The position numbers and the translations under genes were made by a program. The notes under the pieces are model-generated. The model was not told where the DNA came from and ran no database searches. It saw only the letters and a list, made by a program, of their open reading frames with translations. Positions 1 through 7,775 of a DNA stretch of 64,000 nt are shown piece after piece. The stretch comes from Streptomyces sp. Alt3 (GTDB taxonomy: Bacteria; Actinomycetota; Actinomycetes; Streptomycetales; Streptomycetaceae), in contig NZ_CP120983.1 of NCBI RefSeq assembly GCF_030719215.1, positions 4,030,001 to 4,094,000 on the forward strand. Direction: 5' to 3'. The number at the start of each line of letters is the position of its first letter. Positions within the stretch are counted from its first letter, which is position 1.

Positions 1-494
1 AGAGAGCTGGGCACCCGGTCCTTGGCGTGCAGCAGTTCACCGAGACGTTCCAGGGTGTACGGAGCGACCAGCAGCGACCACCTGGTGGGTGTCGCCACCA
101 CGGGGCCGAGCCGCAGCCCCATGCCGTCGAGCGCGGTCAGCGCCCGGGCGCCCGCGACGGCCGGCAGGCTCAGGGCGCAGGGCGCCTGTCCACCGGTGGC
201 CAGGAGGACGGGAGCGGTGGGCCGGTTGGTCCACCACCAGCGCACCATGCGGGCGTCGGTGGTCGCCGCGAGGAGGCCGGGATCGAAGGGGTGTGCGCCG
301 GGTACGGCGCACTCGGGGTCGGGGCAGGCGCAGCCACGGCCGCGTCCGCCGCCTACGGCCCCCGTCGCCAGCCCTGCTCCGGGGAGCACGGGCCACTTCC
401 GGGCGGTGGCACAGATCAGCGCCGCGTCGAGCTGGGCGGAACTTCCCTTGCGCCGGGGCCGGTGCCTGCGTCGCCTTCCGAGGATCTCGCGCAT
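1..494 (-). CDS. bifunctional primase/polymerase-like protein, 5' part
   Basis: The frame is open from an ATG at 494 to the window edge, so about 164 N-terminal residues are seen and the C-terminus lies outside. An AAAGGA ribosome-binding site precedes the ATG. The protein begins MREILGRRRR and has a cysteine-rich patch (CACPDPEC) followed by PGAHPFDPG and a tryptophan-rich RWWWTN stretch. This matches the N-terminal prim-pol domain proteins common in Streptomyces, in which a Cys/His patch precedes the catalytic region. The catalytic residues cannot be judged from this piece. The family assignment is by recognition and is moderately secure; a role in replication or repair would be inference. 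Confidence 0.6.
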   Translation of the reverse strand, partial: MREILGRRRRHRPRRKGSSAQLDAALICATARKWPVLPGAGLATGAVGGGRGRGCACPDPECAVPGAHPFDPGLLAATTDARMVRWWWTNRPTAPVLLATGGQAPCALSLPAVAGARALTALDGMGLRLGPVVATPTRWSLLVAPYTLERLGELLHAKDRVPSS

Positions 495-627
495 GAGCGC
501 TCGTTCCTTTCCGTTGAACGCCGAGGTCCACATCGCACCACGTGTTCGTTACACCACGTGTGCGTCTCTTCGCTTTGCGTGCTCGCCCATCGGGACTGCG
601 GTACGGACGGTCGTCGGTGCCGAGCGT

Positions 628-707
628 GAGCCGAGCAGAGCAGAGTGGAACCGAACAGAATGGAGCTGATCCGAGTCGAACCGGGTTGAGCCGAGCCGAG
701 TCCAGTC
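628..707. repeat. degenerate pentanucleotide tandem repeat (16 units)
   Basis: Sixteen consecutive 5-bp units follow each other without slippage. Most fit GARYN, for example GAGCC, GAGCA, GAACC, GAACA, GAGTC; the outliers are GATCC, GGGTT and the last unit CAGTC. The tract lies in the intergenic region between the primase-like gene and the PP2C gene. No coding frame there looks real. It resembles a decayed microsatellite. Confidence 0.75.
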
Positions 708-1038
708 AGTACATCGCGCGGTCGGCGTGCGCATCGCGCGTGCCGTCCCTTGTGCAACCCCGCAACTCGGGGGTGGGCGGGCAGCCGTCATGTGTGTGGA
801 CGCCCGGGCTCGCTGTCGGGTTCCGGGGCGGTCTCAACTGCCCCTGGCCATCCACGATTACGTACCCAGCATGCCCGGGATGACGCTCCCTCCGGCATTT
901 CACCCCGAGGGTGCCCCCTGTCAAGCGCCCCCAGTCGATCGCAAAATGCGGCCCGGGGGTGCATTTTCCGGCCAAGTTAAGCGTCTCACGGACACCATAA
1001 ATACCGTAAGGACAATGCTGGACATCGCCTTACTTTTG

Positions 1039-1067
1039 CGTGTACATGTGGGGGCGTGTACATGTGG
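1039..1067. promoter_or_regulatory. 15-bp direct repeat with TGTACA palindromes upstream of PP2C gene
   Basis: The 14-mer GCGTGTACATGTGG occurs at 1039-1052 and again at 1054-1067. Each copy contains the palindrome TGTACA. The repeat lies 80-110 bp before the chosen PP2C start, in the position expected for an operator or upstream activator site. The cognate regulator is unknown. The rest of 495-1147 holds the pentamer repeat, two ACCACGTGT direct repeats (537-545, 553-561) and nothing recognisably coding. Confidence 0.4.
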
Positions 1068-1147
1068 TTGCACCGATAGCGGCGCAGCACGACATGGGGG
1101 TTTGCGATGCTATTCGACGGAACGCACCAGTCGGAAAGCCGACTGCC

Positions 1148-2518
1148 ATGAGCGCCCCCCATCCTCCGAAAGTGGCTGGAATCGATTCCATGGTTCCCGT
1201 TTCAACGCACACTGCCGCGCCGCTGGAAGGTGCGACCGCCGCGCCGGGAGCCTTCATCCAGGACCGGCTGGCCGGGTGGGTGTCCGACCTCACCACACTG
1301 CACGAACTCACCGAACGACTGGCCGGGACCGGCACGCTGGACGGCGCCCTGCACGAGATCCTGAGCGCCGGGGCGGCCCTCGTCGGAGCCGGACGGGGAC
1401 TCCTCGTCCTGGAACCCTCCGACGGCGACGGGCCGTCCCGCACGATCGGGCTCGGCCTCGCCCACGCCGAACTGGGACACATCGAGACGGTGCCCCGCAG
1501 CGCCACCGCACACGGCCGGTTCCTCGAAGGCCTGCCCGATACCGACGGCCCCCTGGCCAGCCCCGACATCCTCGGCGACACCGGCCTGGACCCCCGCTGC
1601 CGCGAGGTCGCGGCCCGCCTCGGCTACGCCGCCAGCTACACACAGCCCCTCACCACCGTGGCCACGGGACGGCTGGGCGCGGCCGTCTGGCTGTACGACG
1701 AACCCGTCGAGCCGCTGGAACGCCAGTGCCATCTCGTCGGGGTGTACGCCCGCTACGCCGCCGAGCACCTGGCCCGCCTGCTCGAACTCGAGCGCGCCAG
1801 GGCGGAAGCCGCCTCGATCACCGAGGAACTCCGCCCCGGCAGACTGCCCCGGGTCCCCGGAGTGCGCCTGGCCGCCCGCCACCTGGCCGCCCCCGAGGGC
1901 GGCGGTGACTGGTACGACGCGCTGACCCTCCCGGACGACGCACTCGGCCTGGCCGTCGGCTCGGTGGGCGGCTCGGGTGCCTCCGCCCTGGCTGCCATGG
2001 GCCGGCTCCGCGCAGGCCTGCGGGCCTACGCCGTGATGGAGGGCGAGGACCCCGTCGCCGTACTCTCCGATCTGGAGCTGCTGCTGCGGCTGACCGAACC
2101 GGCTGCCGCGGCGACCGCCCTCTACGCCTACTGCGAACCGGGCCGGCGCACGATCCTGCTCGCCGGCGCCGGGCACACCCCGCCACTGGTGACCGGCGAC
2201 CGTCGCACCGAGTTCGTGGAGACGACGCTCTCCGCACCCCTGGGAATGCTCTCCTGCTGGGAGGCACCGAGCGTGGAATTCACGCCGCTGCCCGGCGAGA
2301 CGGTGCTGTTCTACACCGACGGACTGCTGCGCCGTACGGGGAGCGGCACGGACCGTGCCTTCGCACGGCTGCACTCGGCCGCGGCCGGTGTGCCGAAGGT
2401 CCTGCGCCAGGATCCCGGGGCCGTCGCGGACCACATCCTGCGGGCCGTCCTGCCCGACGGCCAGGACAGGAGCGGCGGCACGGAGGACGTCGCCCTGCTG
2501 GCCGTGCGCTTCGACTGA
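1148..2518 (+). CDS. GAF domain-containing PP2C (SpoIIE-type) phosphatase, possibly inactive
   Basis: This 456-residue cytoplasmic protein has a GAF-like sensor half (about 25-210) and a C-terminal SpoIIE/RsbU-type PP2C half, the kind that dephosphorylates anti-anti-sigma factors. The PP2C hallmarks GGGDWYD, YTDGL and a final TEDVALL are present. The motif normally read GDV with the second metal-binding aspartate is GSVGG here (Ser about 272), so catalysis may be impaired. The start is the ATG with GGAAAG nine bases upstream; in-frame alternatives exist at 1094 (ATG) and 1040 (GTG). It stands alone and is read toward pepP. Function as a stress or development signalling protein is inferred from the family. 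Confidence 0.8.
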   Translation: MSAPHPPKVAGIDSMVPVSTHTAAPLEGATAAPGAFIQDRLAGWVSDLTTLHELTERLAGTGTLDGALHEILSAGAALVGAGRGLLVLEPSDGDGPSRTIGLGLAHAELGHIETVPRSATAHGRFLEGLPDTDGPLASPDILGDTGLDPRCREVAARLGYAASYTQPLTTVATGRLGAAVWLYDEPVEPLERQCHLVGVYARYAAEHLARLLELERARAEAASITEELRPGRLPRVPGVRLAARHLAAPEGGGDWYDALTLPDDALGLAVGSVGGSGASALAAMGRLRAGLRAYAVMEGEDPVAVLSDLELLLRLTEPAAAATALYAYCEPGRRTILLAGAGHTPPLVTGDRRTEFVETTLSAPLGMLSCWEAPSVEFTPLPGETVLFYTDGLLRRTGSGTDRAFARLHSAAAGVPKVLRQDPGAVADHILRAVLPDGQDRSGGTEDVALLAVRFD

Positions 2519-2600
2519 GGCGGCTTCCCACCGTAAGAGGTCTTCCGGCACTGGGCCCCCTTCCGTACAGCCGTACGATGGGGATGGTCCAGTGTCGTAC

Positions 2601-2608
2601 AAGGAGGA
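2601..2608 (+). promoter_or_regulatory. strong Shine-Dalgarno of the aminopeptidase gene
   Basis: AAGGAGGA stands six bases before the GTG at 2615 and fixes that start. The short leader before it repeats CGTAC three times (within 2565-2600). Confidence 0.7.
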
Positions 2609-2614
2609 CAAAAC

Positions 2615-4078
2615 GTGTCTGAGGAGCTCGCCCCGGAGACCCCGGAAACAGCAGAAGCAGAGCCGATCAAGCAGCGGAAGAACGGCCTGTACCCGGGCAT
2701 TTCCGATGAGCTCGCCGAGAACATGAAGTCCGGCTGGGCCGACACCGAGCTGCACGGTCTGGAGCCGGTCGCCCAGGCCTCGTACACCGCCGCCCGCCGC
2801 GCCGCGCTCTCCGCGCGCTTCCCCGGCGAGCGGCTCGTCGTCCCCGCGGGCAACCTGAAGACCCGCTCCAACGACACCGAGTACGCCTTCCGCGCCTCCA
2901 CCGAGTACGCCTACCTCACCGGCGACCGGACCCAGGACGGCGTCCTGGTGCTCGAACCGGCGGACGGCGGACACGAGGCGACGGTCTACCTGCTGCCCCG
3001 GTCCGACCGCGAGAACGGCGAGTTCTGGCTCGACGGTCAGGGCGAGCTCTGGGTCGGCCGCCGCAACTCCCTCACCGAGGCCGAGCAGCTGCTCGGCATC
3101 CCGGCGAAGGACGTCCGCGAGCTCCCGGCGGCGCTGGCCGAGGCCACGGGCCCGGTGCGCAACGTCCGCGGACACGACGCGGACATCGAGGCCGCCCTCA
3201 AGGACAAGGTCACCGCGGAGCGCGACGAGGAACTGCGCGTCTTCCTCTCGGAGGCACGCCTGGTCAAGGACGCCTTCGAGGTCGCCGAACTGCAGAAGGC
3301 CTGCGACGCCACGGCGCGCGGCTTCGAGGACGTCGTGAAGGTCCTCGACCGGGCCGAGGCCACGAGCGAGCGCTACATCGAGGGCACCTTCTTCCTGCGT
3401 GCCCGCGTCGACGGCAACGACATCGGCTACGGCTCGATCTGCGCGGCAGGCCCGCACGCCACCACGCTGCACTGGGTCCGCAACGACGGCGCGGTCCGCT
3501 CCGGTGAGCTCCTGCTCCTCGACGCGGGCGTGGAGACCGACGAGTACTACACCGCCGACGTGACCCGGACGCTGCCCATCAACGGCACGTTCTCTCCGCT
3601 GCAGCGGAAGATCTACGACGCCGTCTACGAGGCCCAGGAGGCGGGCATCGCCGCGGTGAAGCCCGGTGGCGACTTCCGCGACTTCCACGACGCCGCCCAG
3701 CGGGTCCTCGCCGAGAAGCTGGTCGAGTGGGGTCTGCTGGGCGACCTCTCCGTCGAGAAGGTCCTGGAGCTGGGCCTGCAGCGCCGCTGGACGCTGCACG
3801 GCACCGGCCACATGCTCGGCATGGACGTCCACGACTGCGCCGCCGCGCGGACGGAGTCGTACGTCAACGGCACCCTGGAGCCCGGGGTCTGCCTCACCGT
3901 CGAGCCCGGGCTGTACTTCCAGGCCGACGACCTGACCGTGCCCGAGGAGTACCGGGGCATCGGCGTGCGCATCGAGGACGACATCCTCGTGACCGAGGAC
4001 GGCAACCGGAACCTGTCCGCCGCGCTGCCCCGCCGGTCCGACGAGGTCGAGGCCTGGATGGCCCGGCTCAAGGGCTGA
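2615..4078 (+). CDS. pepP: aminopeptidase P family protein (Xaa-Pro aminopeptidase)
   Basis: The 487-residue protein has the N-terminal AMP_N domain followed by the M24 pita-bread catalytic domain. The dinuclear metal ligands are visible: LLLDAGVE and YTADVTRT (two aspartates), GTGHMLGMDVHD (histidine), VEPGLYF (glutamate) and GIGVRIEDD (glutamate). The enzyme removes an N-terminal residue before proline and is cytoplasmic. The GTG start is fixed by a strong AAGGAGGA. A 16-bp perfect hairpin follows the stop, shared with the convergent anti-sigma gene. Length and motifs are typical. Confidence 0.93.
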   Translation: MSEELAPETPETAEAEPIKQRKNGLYPGISDELAENMKSGWADTELHGLEPVAQASYTAARRAALSARFPGERLVVPAGNLKTRSNDTEYAFRASTEYAYLTGDRTQDGVLVLEPADGGHEATVYLLPRSDRENGEFWLDGQGELWVGRRNSLTEAEQLLGIPAKDVRELPAALAEATGPVRNVRGHDADIEAALKDKVTAERDEELRVFLSEARLVKDAFEVAELQKACDATARGFEDVVKVLDRAEATSERYIEGTFFLRARVDGNDIGYGSICAAGPHATTLHWVRNDGAVRSGELLLLDAGVETDEYYTADVTRTLPINGTFSPLQRKIYDAVYEAQEAGIAAVKPGGDFRDFHDAAQRVLAEKLVEWGLLGDLSVEKVLELGLQRRWTLHGTGHMLGMDVHDCAAARTESYVNGTLEPGVCLTVEPGLYFQADDLTVPEEYRGIGVRIEDDILVTEDGNRNLSAALPRRSDEVEAWMARLKG

Positions 4079-4112
4079 CACGACCGGCGCGGGCGACCGC
4101 GCCCCGTGCGCC

Positions 4113-4154
4113 GGAGGGCGCGCTGCTCAGGACACCATGAGCAGCGCGCCCTCC
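4113..4154. terminator. bidirectional terminator hairpin
   Basis: GGAGGGCGCGCTGCTC (4113-4128) pairs perfectly with 4139-4154 across a 10-nt loop. It lies between the convergent pepP and anti-sigma genes and takes in the last codons of the latter. No U-tract follows, as is usual in streptomycetes. Confidence 0.75.
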
Positions 4155-4702
4155 CGCCATTTCAGGACCTTGTCGAAGCTCACCACCGCACCACGTCCCG
4201 GCCGGTTGCCGAAGTGGACGTGGTCGGCGAGCTCCTCGATCAGACAGAGACCGCGACCGCTCTCGGCCGTGTCGGGGGGGCGCGTCGCGGTGCGTGTGCG
4301 CGCGGGTTCGCCCGTCGGGTGCGCGGCGGACGGCTGCTGGTCCGACGGACATCCGGCGGATGCCTGTGCGGCGGTGCGAAGCGCGCGCCGGGACGGGAAC
4401 CCCGGCCCCGAGTCGGCGACTTCGATACGGCATTTCTCGCCGTCCAGATAGGCCGTCACCCGGTACTGCCCGCAGGGCTTGCCGGACTTCCTGCCACCGG
4501 CGGGGACGAGGTCCGTGCCCGGCTCCCCCTGGTCCCCGCCATGTTCGACGGCGTTCGCACAGGCTTCGCTGAGCGCGACCGAGAGGTCGTAGGAGATGTC
4601 CGGATCCACGCCCGCCGTCTCCATGGTGCCGAGCAGGAAACGCCGGGCGAGCGGGACGCTCGCAGCTTCGCGCCGCAAATGGAGTGACCACCACATGCTC
4701 AT
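4127..4702 (-). CDS. ATP-binding anti-sigma factor-type protein (HATPase_c_2)
   Basis: This 191-residue protein has the GHKL ATPase fold of RsbW/SpoIIAB-like serine kinases: the N-box LSEACANAVEH, the G1 box VADSGPGF and the late glycine box ESGRGLCLI. An Arg/Thr/Ala-rich linker of about 40 residues separates the last two boxes and is unusually long. Proteins of this type bind sigma factors or phosphorylate anti-sigma antagonists, and many stand alone in Streptomyces genomes. The ATG at 4702 gives MSMWW; the ATG two codons later is an alternative. A functional link to the PP2C protein 2 kb away is possible but unproven. Confidence 0.85.
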   Translation of the reverse strand: MSMWWSLHLRREAASVPLARRFLLGTMETAGVDPDISYDLSVALSEACANAVEHGGDQGEPGTDLVPAGGRKSGKPCGQYRVTAYLDGEKCRIEVADSGPGFPSRRALRTAAQASAGCPSDQQPSAAHPTGEPARTRTATRPPDTAESGRGLCLIEELADHVHFGNRPGRGAVVSFDKVLKWREGALLMVS

Positions 4703-4962
4703 GCTCCAGCCTCCTGGCTGCGGCTCGACATACCGTTACGTATTGCCGCGATGAGCACGTCGTAAGCACGGATCCGCTGTGACAGCGCTCATTCGGCGGA
4801 TGCGGATATTCCGCTCACCGGTGTATGACGTGCCCGGGTCACCGCCACGGAGCGTCCACGAACAGGTGCAACACGCCCTGATCACTCCCCGATGGGGACG
4901 GATGCCGACCTTCCGGACCTGCCGTACGGAGGCATGGTGCCCAGTGGGATGATGACCCGGCC

Positions 4963-5781
4963 ATGTCTATGCCTGTCGCACGCGCCGGAGCCGGTATGCG
5001 GCTTTTGAGGACCGCGGTGTTCACCGCGGTCTGCGTCGTGCTCGCCTCCGCCGGACATGGCCTCGCCGCGGGCGTGAGTGTGCCCGGGTGGAGTCTGCTG
5101 GCCGGCTTCGCCGGAGTCTTCGCCGCCGCGGCGCTCCTCGCCGGACGCGAGCGGACCCTCCTGTCGATCACCGCCGCCCTCGCGGCCGGACAGCTCGCCC
5201 TGCACGTCCTCTTCGGGCTCGGGAGCCACGCGTCGGCCGCCGCGACCGGTTCGGGGGACGACTCGTTGATCCGCTTCGCCGCCGGGCTGGTGTGCGGAGC
5301 CGGGCCGGCGCAGCTGAGCGCCGGTGAGGCACACCGCATCGTGACCACCGCGGGCATCGACCCCGCGACGGTGGGCCAGGGACACACCCACCCGGGGGCG
5401 GAGGCGGCGGCCTCCTCGGCCGACCCGACGCTCCTGGCCTCGGTCATGTCCGGACTGCCCAGCCTCCCCATGTTCCTGGCGCACCTGCTCGCCGCGCTCG
5501 CCACCGGCTGGCTGCTGCGCCGTGGCGAGATCGCGCTCTTCCGGCTGGCCAGGCTCTCCGCACAGGGCGGACGGCAGCTCGCCGCCGGGGCCAGGCTGCG
5601 CGCGCTGCGAGCGGCGCTGGCACTCGTACGCGCGCTGCGTGCGGGACTTCCCGGGCGGCCCACGACCGGGCCGCGTGTGCTCCGCAGCGCCGTCGACGCC
5701 GCCCTGCCGGCTACCGGTGACCCCCTTCAGCACATGGTGATCAGGCGCGGCCCGCCGCCCGTATACGTACGCGCAGCCTGA
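4963..5781 (+). CDS. membrane protein of unknown function, copper-cluster neighbour
   Basis: The 272-residue protein starts with a signal-anchor-like helix (LLRTAVFTAVCVVLASAG) and has further hydrophobic helices around 40-60, 70-85 and 165-185. Between them lies a polar loop containing GQGHTHPGAE, a His-rich segment that could bind metal. The C-terminus is basic. It directly precedes the copper-trafficking genes and reads the same way, so a role in that system is plausible but not shown. The leader is short, so the ATG at 4963 and the next one at 4969 are both possible. The upstream gap 4703-4962 shows only promoter-like sequence. Confidence 0.75.
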   Translation: MSMPVARAGAGMRLLRTAVFTAVCVVLASAGHGLAAGVSVPGWSLLAGFAGVFAAAALLAGRERTLLSITAALAAGQLALHVLFGLGSHASAAATGSGDDSLIRFAAGLVCGAGPAQLSAGEAHRIVTTAGIDPATVGQGHTHPGAEAAASSADPTLLASVMSGLPSLPMFLAHLLAALATGWLLRRGEIALFRLARLSAQGGRQLAAGARLRALRAALALVRALRAGLPGRPTTGPRVLRSAVDAALPATGDPLQHMVIRRGPPPVYVRAA

Positions 5782-5811
5782 CGCGACCCCTCCGCCGGGA
5801 TTCCGGTGAGG

Positions 5812-5857
5812 AGGTGGTCGTGATGCCGTCGCGCCTCCGCGCGCCGGACCACCTTTT
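5812..5857 (+). terminator. candidate terminator
   Basis: AGGTGGTC (5812-5819) pairs with GACCACCT (5847-5854), and the run of T's continues to 5857. The 27-nt interval is itself GC-rich. It lies after the membrane protein gene, so the ycnI-like gene probably has its own promoter. Confidence 0.45.
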
Positions 5858-5884
5858 CTCATGCCTCGTGGAGTGATCCCTGTC

Positions 5885-6613
5885 ATGAACGTTTCCCGCA
5901 TCGCCCTCGTCGGCGGCGTCGCCGCGTCCACCGTCCTGCTGCTCGCCGGTACCGCCTCCGCGCACGTCAGCGTGCAGCCGCAGGGCGAGGCAGCCAAGGG
6001 CGGCTACGCCACCGTCAACTTCAAGGTCCCCAACGAGCGCGACGACGCCTCCACGGTGAAGCTCGAGGTCAGTTTCCCCACCGACCACCCGCTGGCCTCC
6101 GTCAGCCCCCAGCCCGTGGCCGGCTGGAAGATCGACGTCACCAGGAGCAAGCTGGCCAAGCCGCTGGAGGTGCACGGCAAGAAGATCGACGAGGCGGTCT
6201 CCAAGGTCACCTGGACCGCGGACGACAAGGGGATCGAGCCCGGCTTCTTCCAGCAGTTCCCGCTCTCGGTCGGGCAGCTGCCCGAGGACACCGACCAGAT
6301 GGTCTTCAAGGCGCTCCAGACGTACAGCAACAAGGAAGTCGTCCGCTGGATCGAGGAGCCCGCCGAGGGTGGCGAGGAGCCCGAGAGCCCTGCCCCCGTG
6401 CTCGCGCTGTCCGCCCCGGCGGCCGACGCCCACGGTGCCACGGCGGACGACAAGAGCGGCGAGGCGGCTGAGGAGAAGACGACGGCGTCCTCGGACGACA
6501 CCTCCTCGTCGAACAGCGACAGCACCGCCCGTGTCCTGGGCATCGTCGGCATCGTCGTGGGCGTCGCCGGTGTCGCCTTCGGCGTGCTCGCCGGCCGTCG
6601 CCGCAACGCCTGA
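5885..6613 (+). CDS. YcnI family copper-binding membrane protein
   Basis: The 242-residue protein has a signal peptide ending TASA, after which mature YcnI domain (DUF1775) begins with AHVSVQP. The exposed first histidine and conserved tryptophans (TWTADDKGIEP) form the copper site known in this family. A low-complexity acidic/serine linker and one C-terminal transmembrane helix ending AGRRRNA anchor it outside the membrane. The ATG at 5885 has GGAG eleven bases upstream; an in-frame ATG at 5861 is less likely. It heads the copper-trafficking genes. Confidence 0.9.
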   Translation: MNVSRIALVGGVAASTVLLLAGTASAHVSVQPQGEAAKGGYATVNFKVPNERDDASTVKLEVSFPTDHPLASVSPQPVAGWKIDVTRSKLAKPLEVHGKKIDEAVSKVTWTADDKGIEPGFFQQFPLSVGQLPEDTDQMVFKALQTYSNKEVVRWIEEPAEGGEEPESPAPVLALSAPAADAHGATADDKSGEAAEEKTTASSDDTSSSNSDSTARVLGIVGIVVGVAGVAFGVLAGRRRNA

Positions 6614-6661
6614 TCCCACCGGCTCCACCAACCCGTATCCACAGATCAGGAACTCAGCTCC

Positions 6662-7318
6662 ATGCACAGCAAGAAGACGGTGCTGGCCGCGGCGTTCGCC
6701 GCCGTGGCCGCACTGACCCTGTCGGCCTGCGGCGGCGGAGGGGACTCGGCGGACAACTCCGTCGCCGAGGTCTCCTCCGGGACCGGATCCGCACCCGCGA
6801 CCGTGCTCGACCAGCCGTTCACCAAACCCGATCTCGTCCTCACCGACACGCACGGCGAGAAGTACGACCTGCGCGAGCAGACCAAGGGCAAGCCGACCCT
6901 CATCTACTTCGGCTACACCAACTGCCCCGACGTCTGCCCGCTGACCATGAGCAACATCGCCGTGGCCAAGCGCGCTCTGCCCGAGGCGGACCAGGAGAAG
7001 CTCCAGGTCGTCTTCGTCACGACGGACCCCGAGCGGGACACCCCGGCGTCCCTGGGCAGCTGGCTCAAGGCACAGGACCCTGGCTTCACCGGCCTCACCG
7101 GCGACTTCCCGACCATCCAGGCGGGGGCGCAGCAGATCGGCATCGGCATCGACCCGCCGAAGAAGGAGAAGGACGGCACGGTCGTCTCGATGCACGGGGC
7201 CCAGGTGATCGCGTTCTCCCCCAAGACGGACAAGGGGTACGTGCTCTACAGCGAGGACACCACGGCCGAGGACTACACCGAGGACCTCCCGAAGCTCGTC
7301 AAGGGGGAGACCCCGTGA
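6662..7318 (+). CDS. sco: SCO family copper chaperone (lipoprotein)
   Basis: The 218-residue lipoprotein has lipobox LSAC and a thioredoxin-like SCO1/SenC domain. The copper-binding CPDVCP motif is at about 84-89 and the distal histidine lies in VVSMHGAQ. SCO proteins deliver copper to CuA-type oxidase or to secreted copper enzymes. In S. lividans the equivalent Sco is needed for morphogenesis through copper delivery. Its stop overlaps the GTG of the next gene by 4 nt, so the two are translationally coupled. Confidence 0.93.
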   Translation: MHSKKTVLAAAFAAVAALTLSACGGGGDSADNSVAEVSSGTGSAPATVLDQPFTKPDLVLTDTHGEKYDLREQTKGKPTLIYFGYTNCPDVCPLTMSNIAVAKRALPEADQEKLQVVFVTTDPERDTPASLGSWLKAQDPGFTGLTGDFPTIQAGAQQIGIGIDPPKKEKDGTVVSMHGAQVIAFSPKTDKGYVLYSEDTTAEDYTEDLPKLVKGETP

Positions 7319-7761
7319 ACCGCCGGACGGCCGTCGTCGGCGCCCTGGTCCTCACCACCGGCCTGGCGCTGACGGCGTGTTCCTCGGACAGCGTGCCGCG
7401 GCTGGAGGTGACCGGCGCTTTCATGCCTCAGCCCGTCAGCGACATGGCTGCCGGTTTCCTCCTCGTGAAGAACAGCGGCGGCACCGCCGACCGGCTCACC
7501 TCGGTGACCAGCTCGCTCTCGGACAACGTGTCCATCCACGAGACGAAGAACAACACGATGCGGATGGTCACGTCGTTCGAGGTGCCCGCCGGCGGCGAGC
7601 TCGACCTCGAACGCGGCGGCAACCACATCATGTTCACGGAGCTGAAGCAGCAGCCCAAGCGGGGAGAGACGGTCTCCGTGGAACTGCACTTCGAGAAGGC
7701 CGACCCCATCACGGTCGACATTCCCGTGAAGGAGACCACCTACAACCCGAAGAAGCAGTGA
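7315..7761 (+). CDS. ecuC: PCuAC-type periplasmic copper chaperone (lipoprotein)
   Basis: The 148-residue lipoprotein has lipobox LTAC and a cupredoxin-like PCu(A)C domain with the family copper ligands: H and M in IHETKNNTMRMV, then GGNHIMF. In S. lividans the homologue ECuC passes Cu(I) toward Sco. The GTG start overlaps the sco stop (GTGA). The gene is 15 bp ahead of copCD. Confidence 0.9.
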   Translation: MNRRTAVVGALVLTTGLALTACSSDSVPRLEVTGAFMPQPVSDMAAGFLLVKNSGGTADRLTSVTSSLSDNVSIHETKNNTMRMVTSFEVPAGGELDLERGGNHIMFTELKQQPKRGETVSVELHFEKADPITVDIPVKETTYNPKKQ

Positions 7762-7775
7762 GGTACTGACGACCC

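Noticed and set aside
1202..4081. 959-codon open frame antisense to the PP2C and pepP genes
   Set aside because: It mirrors two well-recognised genes and has no family motif; long antisense frames are a by-product of the GC-rich third codon position.
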